NCBI RefSeq assembly: GCF_023343835.1
Contig: NC_064439.1
Coordinates: forward strand, 28,311,933 to 28,375,932
Origin: Lagopus muta
Taxonomy: Eukaryota > Chordata > Aves > Galliformes > Phasianidae
Length of the DNA: 64,000 nt
Reading direction: 5' to 3'
The position numbers were made by a program, and so were the translations under genes. The notes under the pieces are model-generated. The model made no database searches and was not told where the DNA came from. It saw only the letters and a program-made list of their open reading frames with translations. This document shows, piece by piece, positions 63,985 to 64,000 of this stretch. Position 1 is the stretch's first letter. Every line of letters begins with the position of its first letter.

Positions 63985-64000
63985 TTGTTTGTTTGTTTGT
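63985..64000 (+). repeat. (TTTG)n microsatellite, cut by window end
   Basis: Four TTTG units run off the right edge, so the full length is not visible. Confidence 0.85.

Larger units (their letters stand above)
62483..64000. other. Intergenic to the window end
   Basis: AT-rich sequence with A/G and A/T low-complexity tracts. No gene is seen. Confidence 0.6.

Overview
This window reads as avian, most likely galliform (chicken-like), nuclear DNA. The evidence is several CR1 LINE copies ending in the ATTCTGTG-type 3' repeat, a deleted mariner of the chicken Galluhop type, AT-rich intergenic sequence with few repeats, and one intron-containing vertebrate gene. Almost all other open reading frames are chance ORFs or lie in repeats.

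The one host protein gene I can support is AGR3 (anterior gradient 3, an ER-resident protein disulfide isomerase-like protein). It lies on the minus strand, with seven coding exons between 23556 (start codon) and 17573 (end of stop codon). The exons join in frame across seven canonical GT/AG-bounded pieces to give 165 residues: a signal peptide, a thioredoxin-like fold and a QTEL C-terminus. A 5' noncoding exon with a plausible donor at 25942 is possible. A poly(A) signal candidate lies at 17413-17418. The active-site motif reads C-Q-Y-C, a full CXXC, where I recall human AGR3 as CQYS and AGR2 as CPHS. This is the most interesting observation in the window.

Layout: 1-17.4 kb is intergenic, with an old CR1 scrap near 9.4 kb and a well-preserved CR1 3' end with an open 286-codon reverse-transcriptase fragment at 11.55-12.5 kb. 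AGR3 occupies 17.4-23.6 kb (perhaps to 26 kb), and a 549-bp mariner derivative makes up about 70% of one of its introns. From 26 to 64 kb I find no coding exon. That part holds CR1 pieces at 30.2 kb, 56.5-57.5 kb (a minus-strand CR1 nested precisely inside a plus-strand CR1) and 62.3 kb, long homopolymers including a 26-G run, and several perfect inverted repeats. In mammals AGR2 lies beyond the 3' end of AGR3 and AHR beyond its 5' side, so the gene-free right half would be the AGR3-AHR interval. That is inference from known synteny.

I found no CRISPR array, operon or clear RNA gene, and no multi-gene system.
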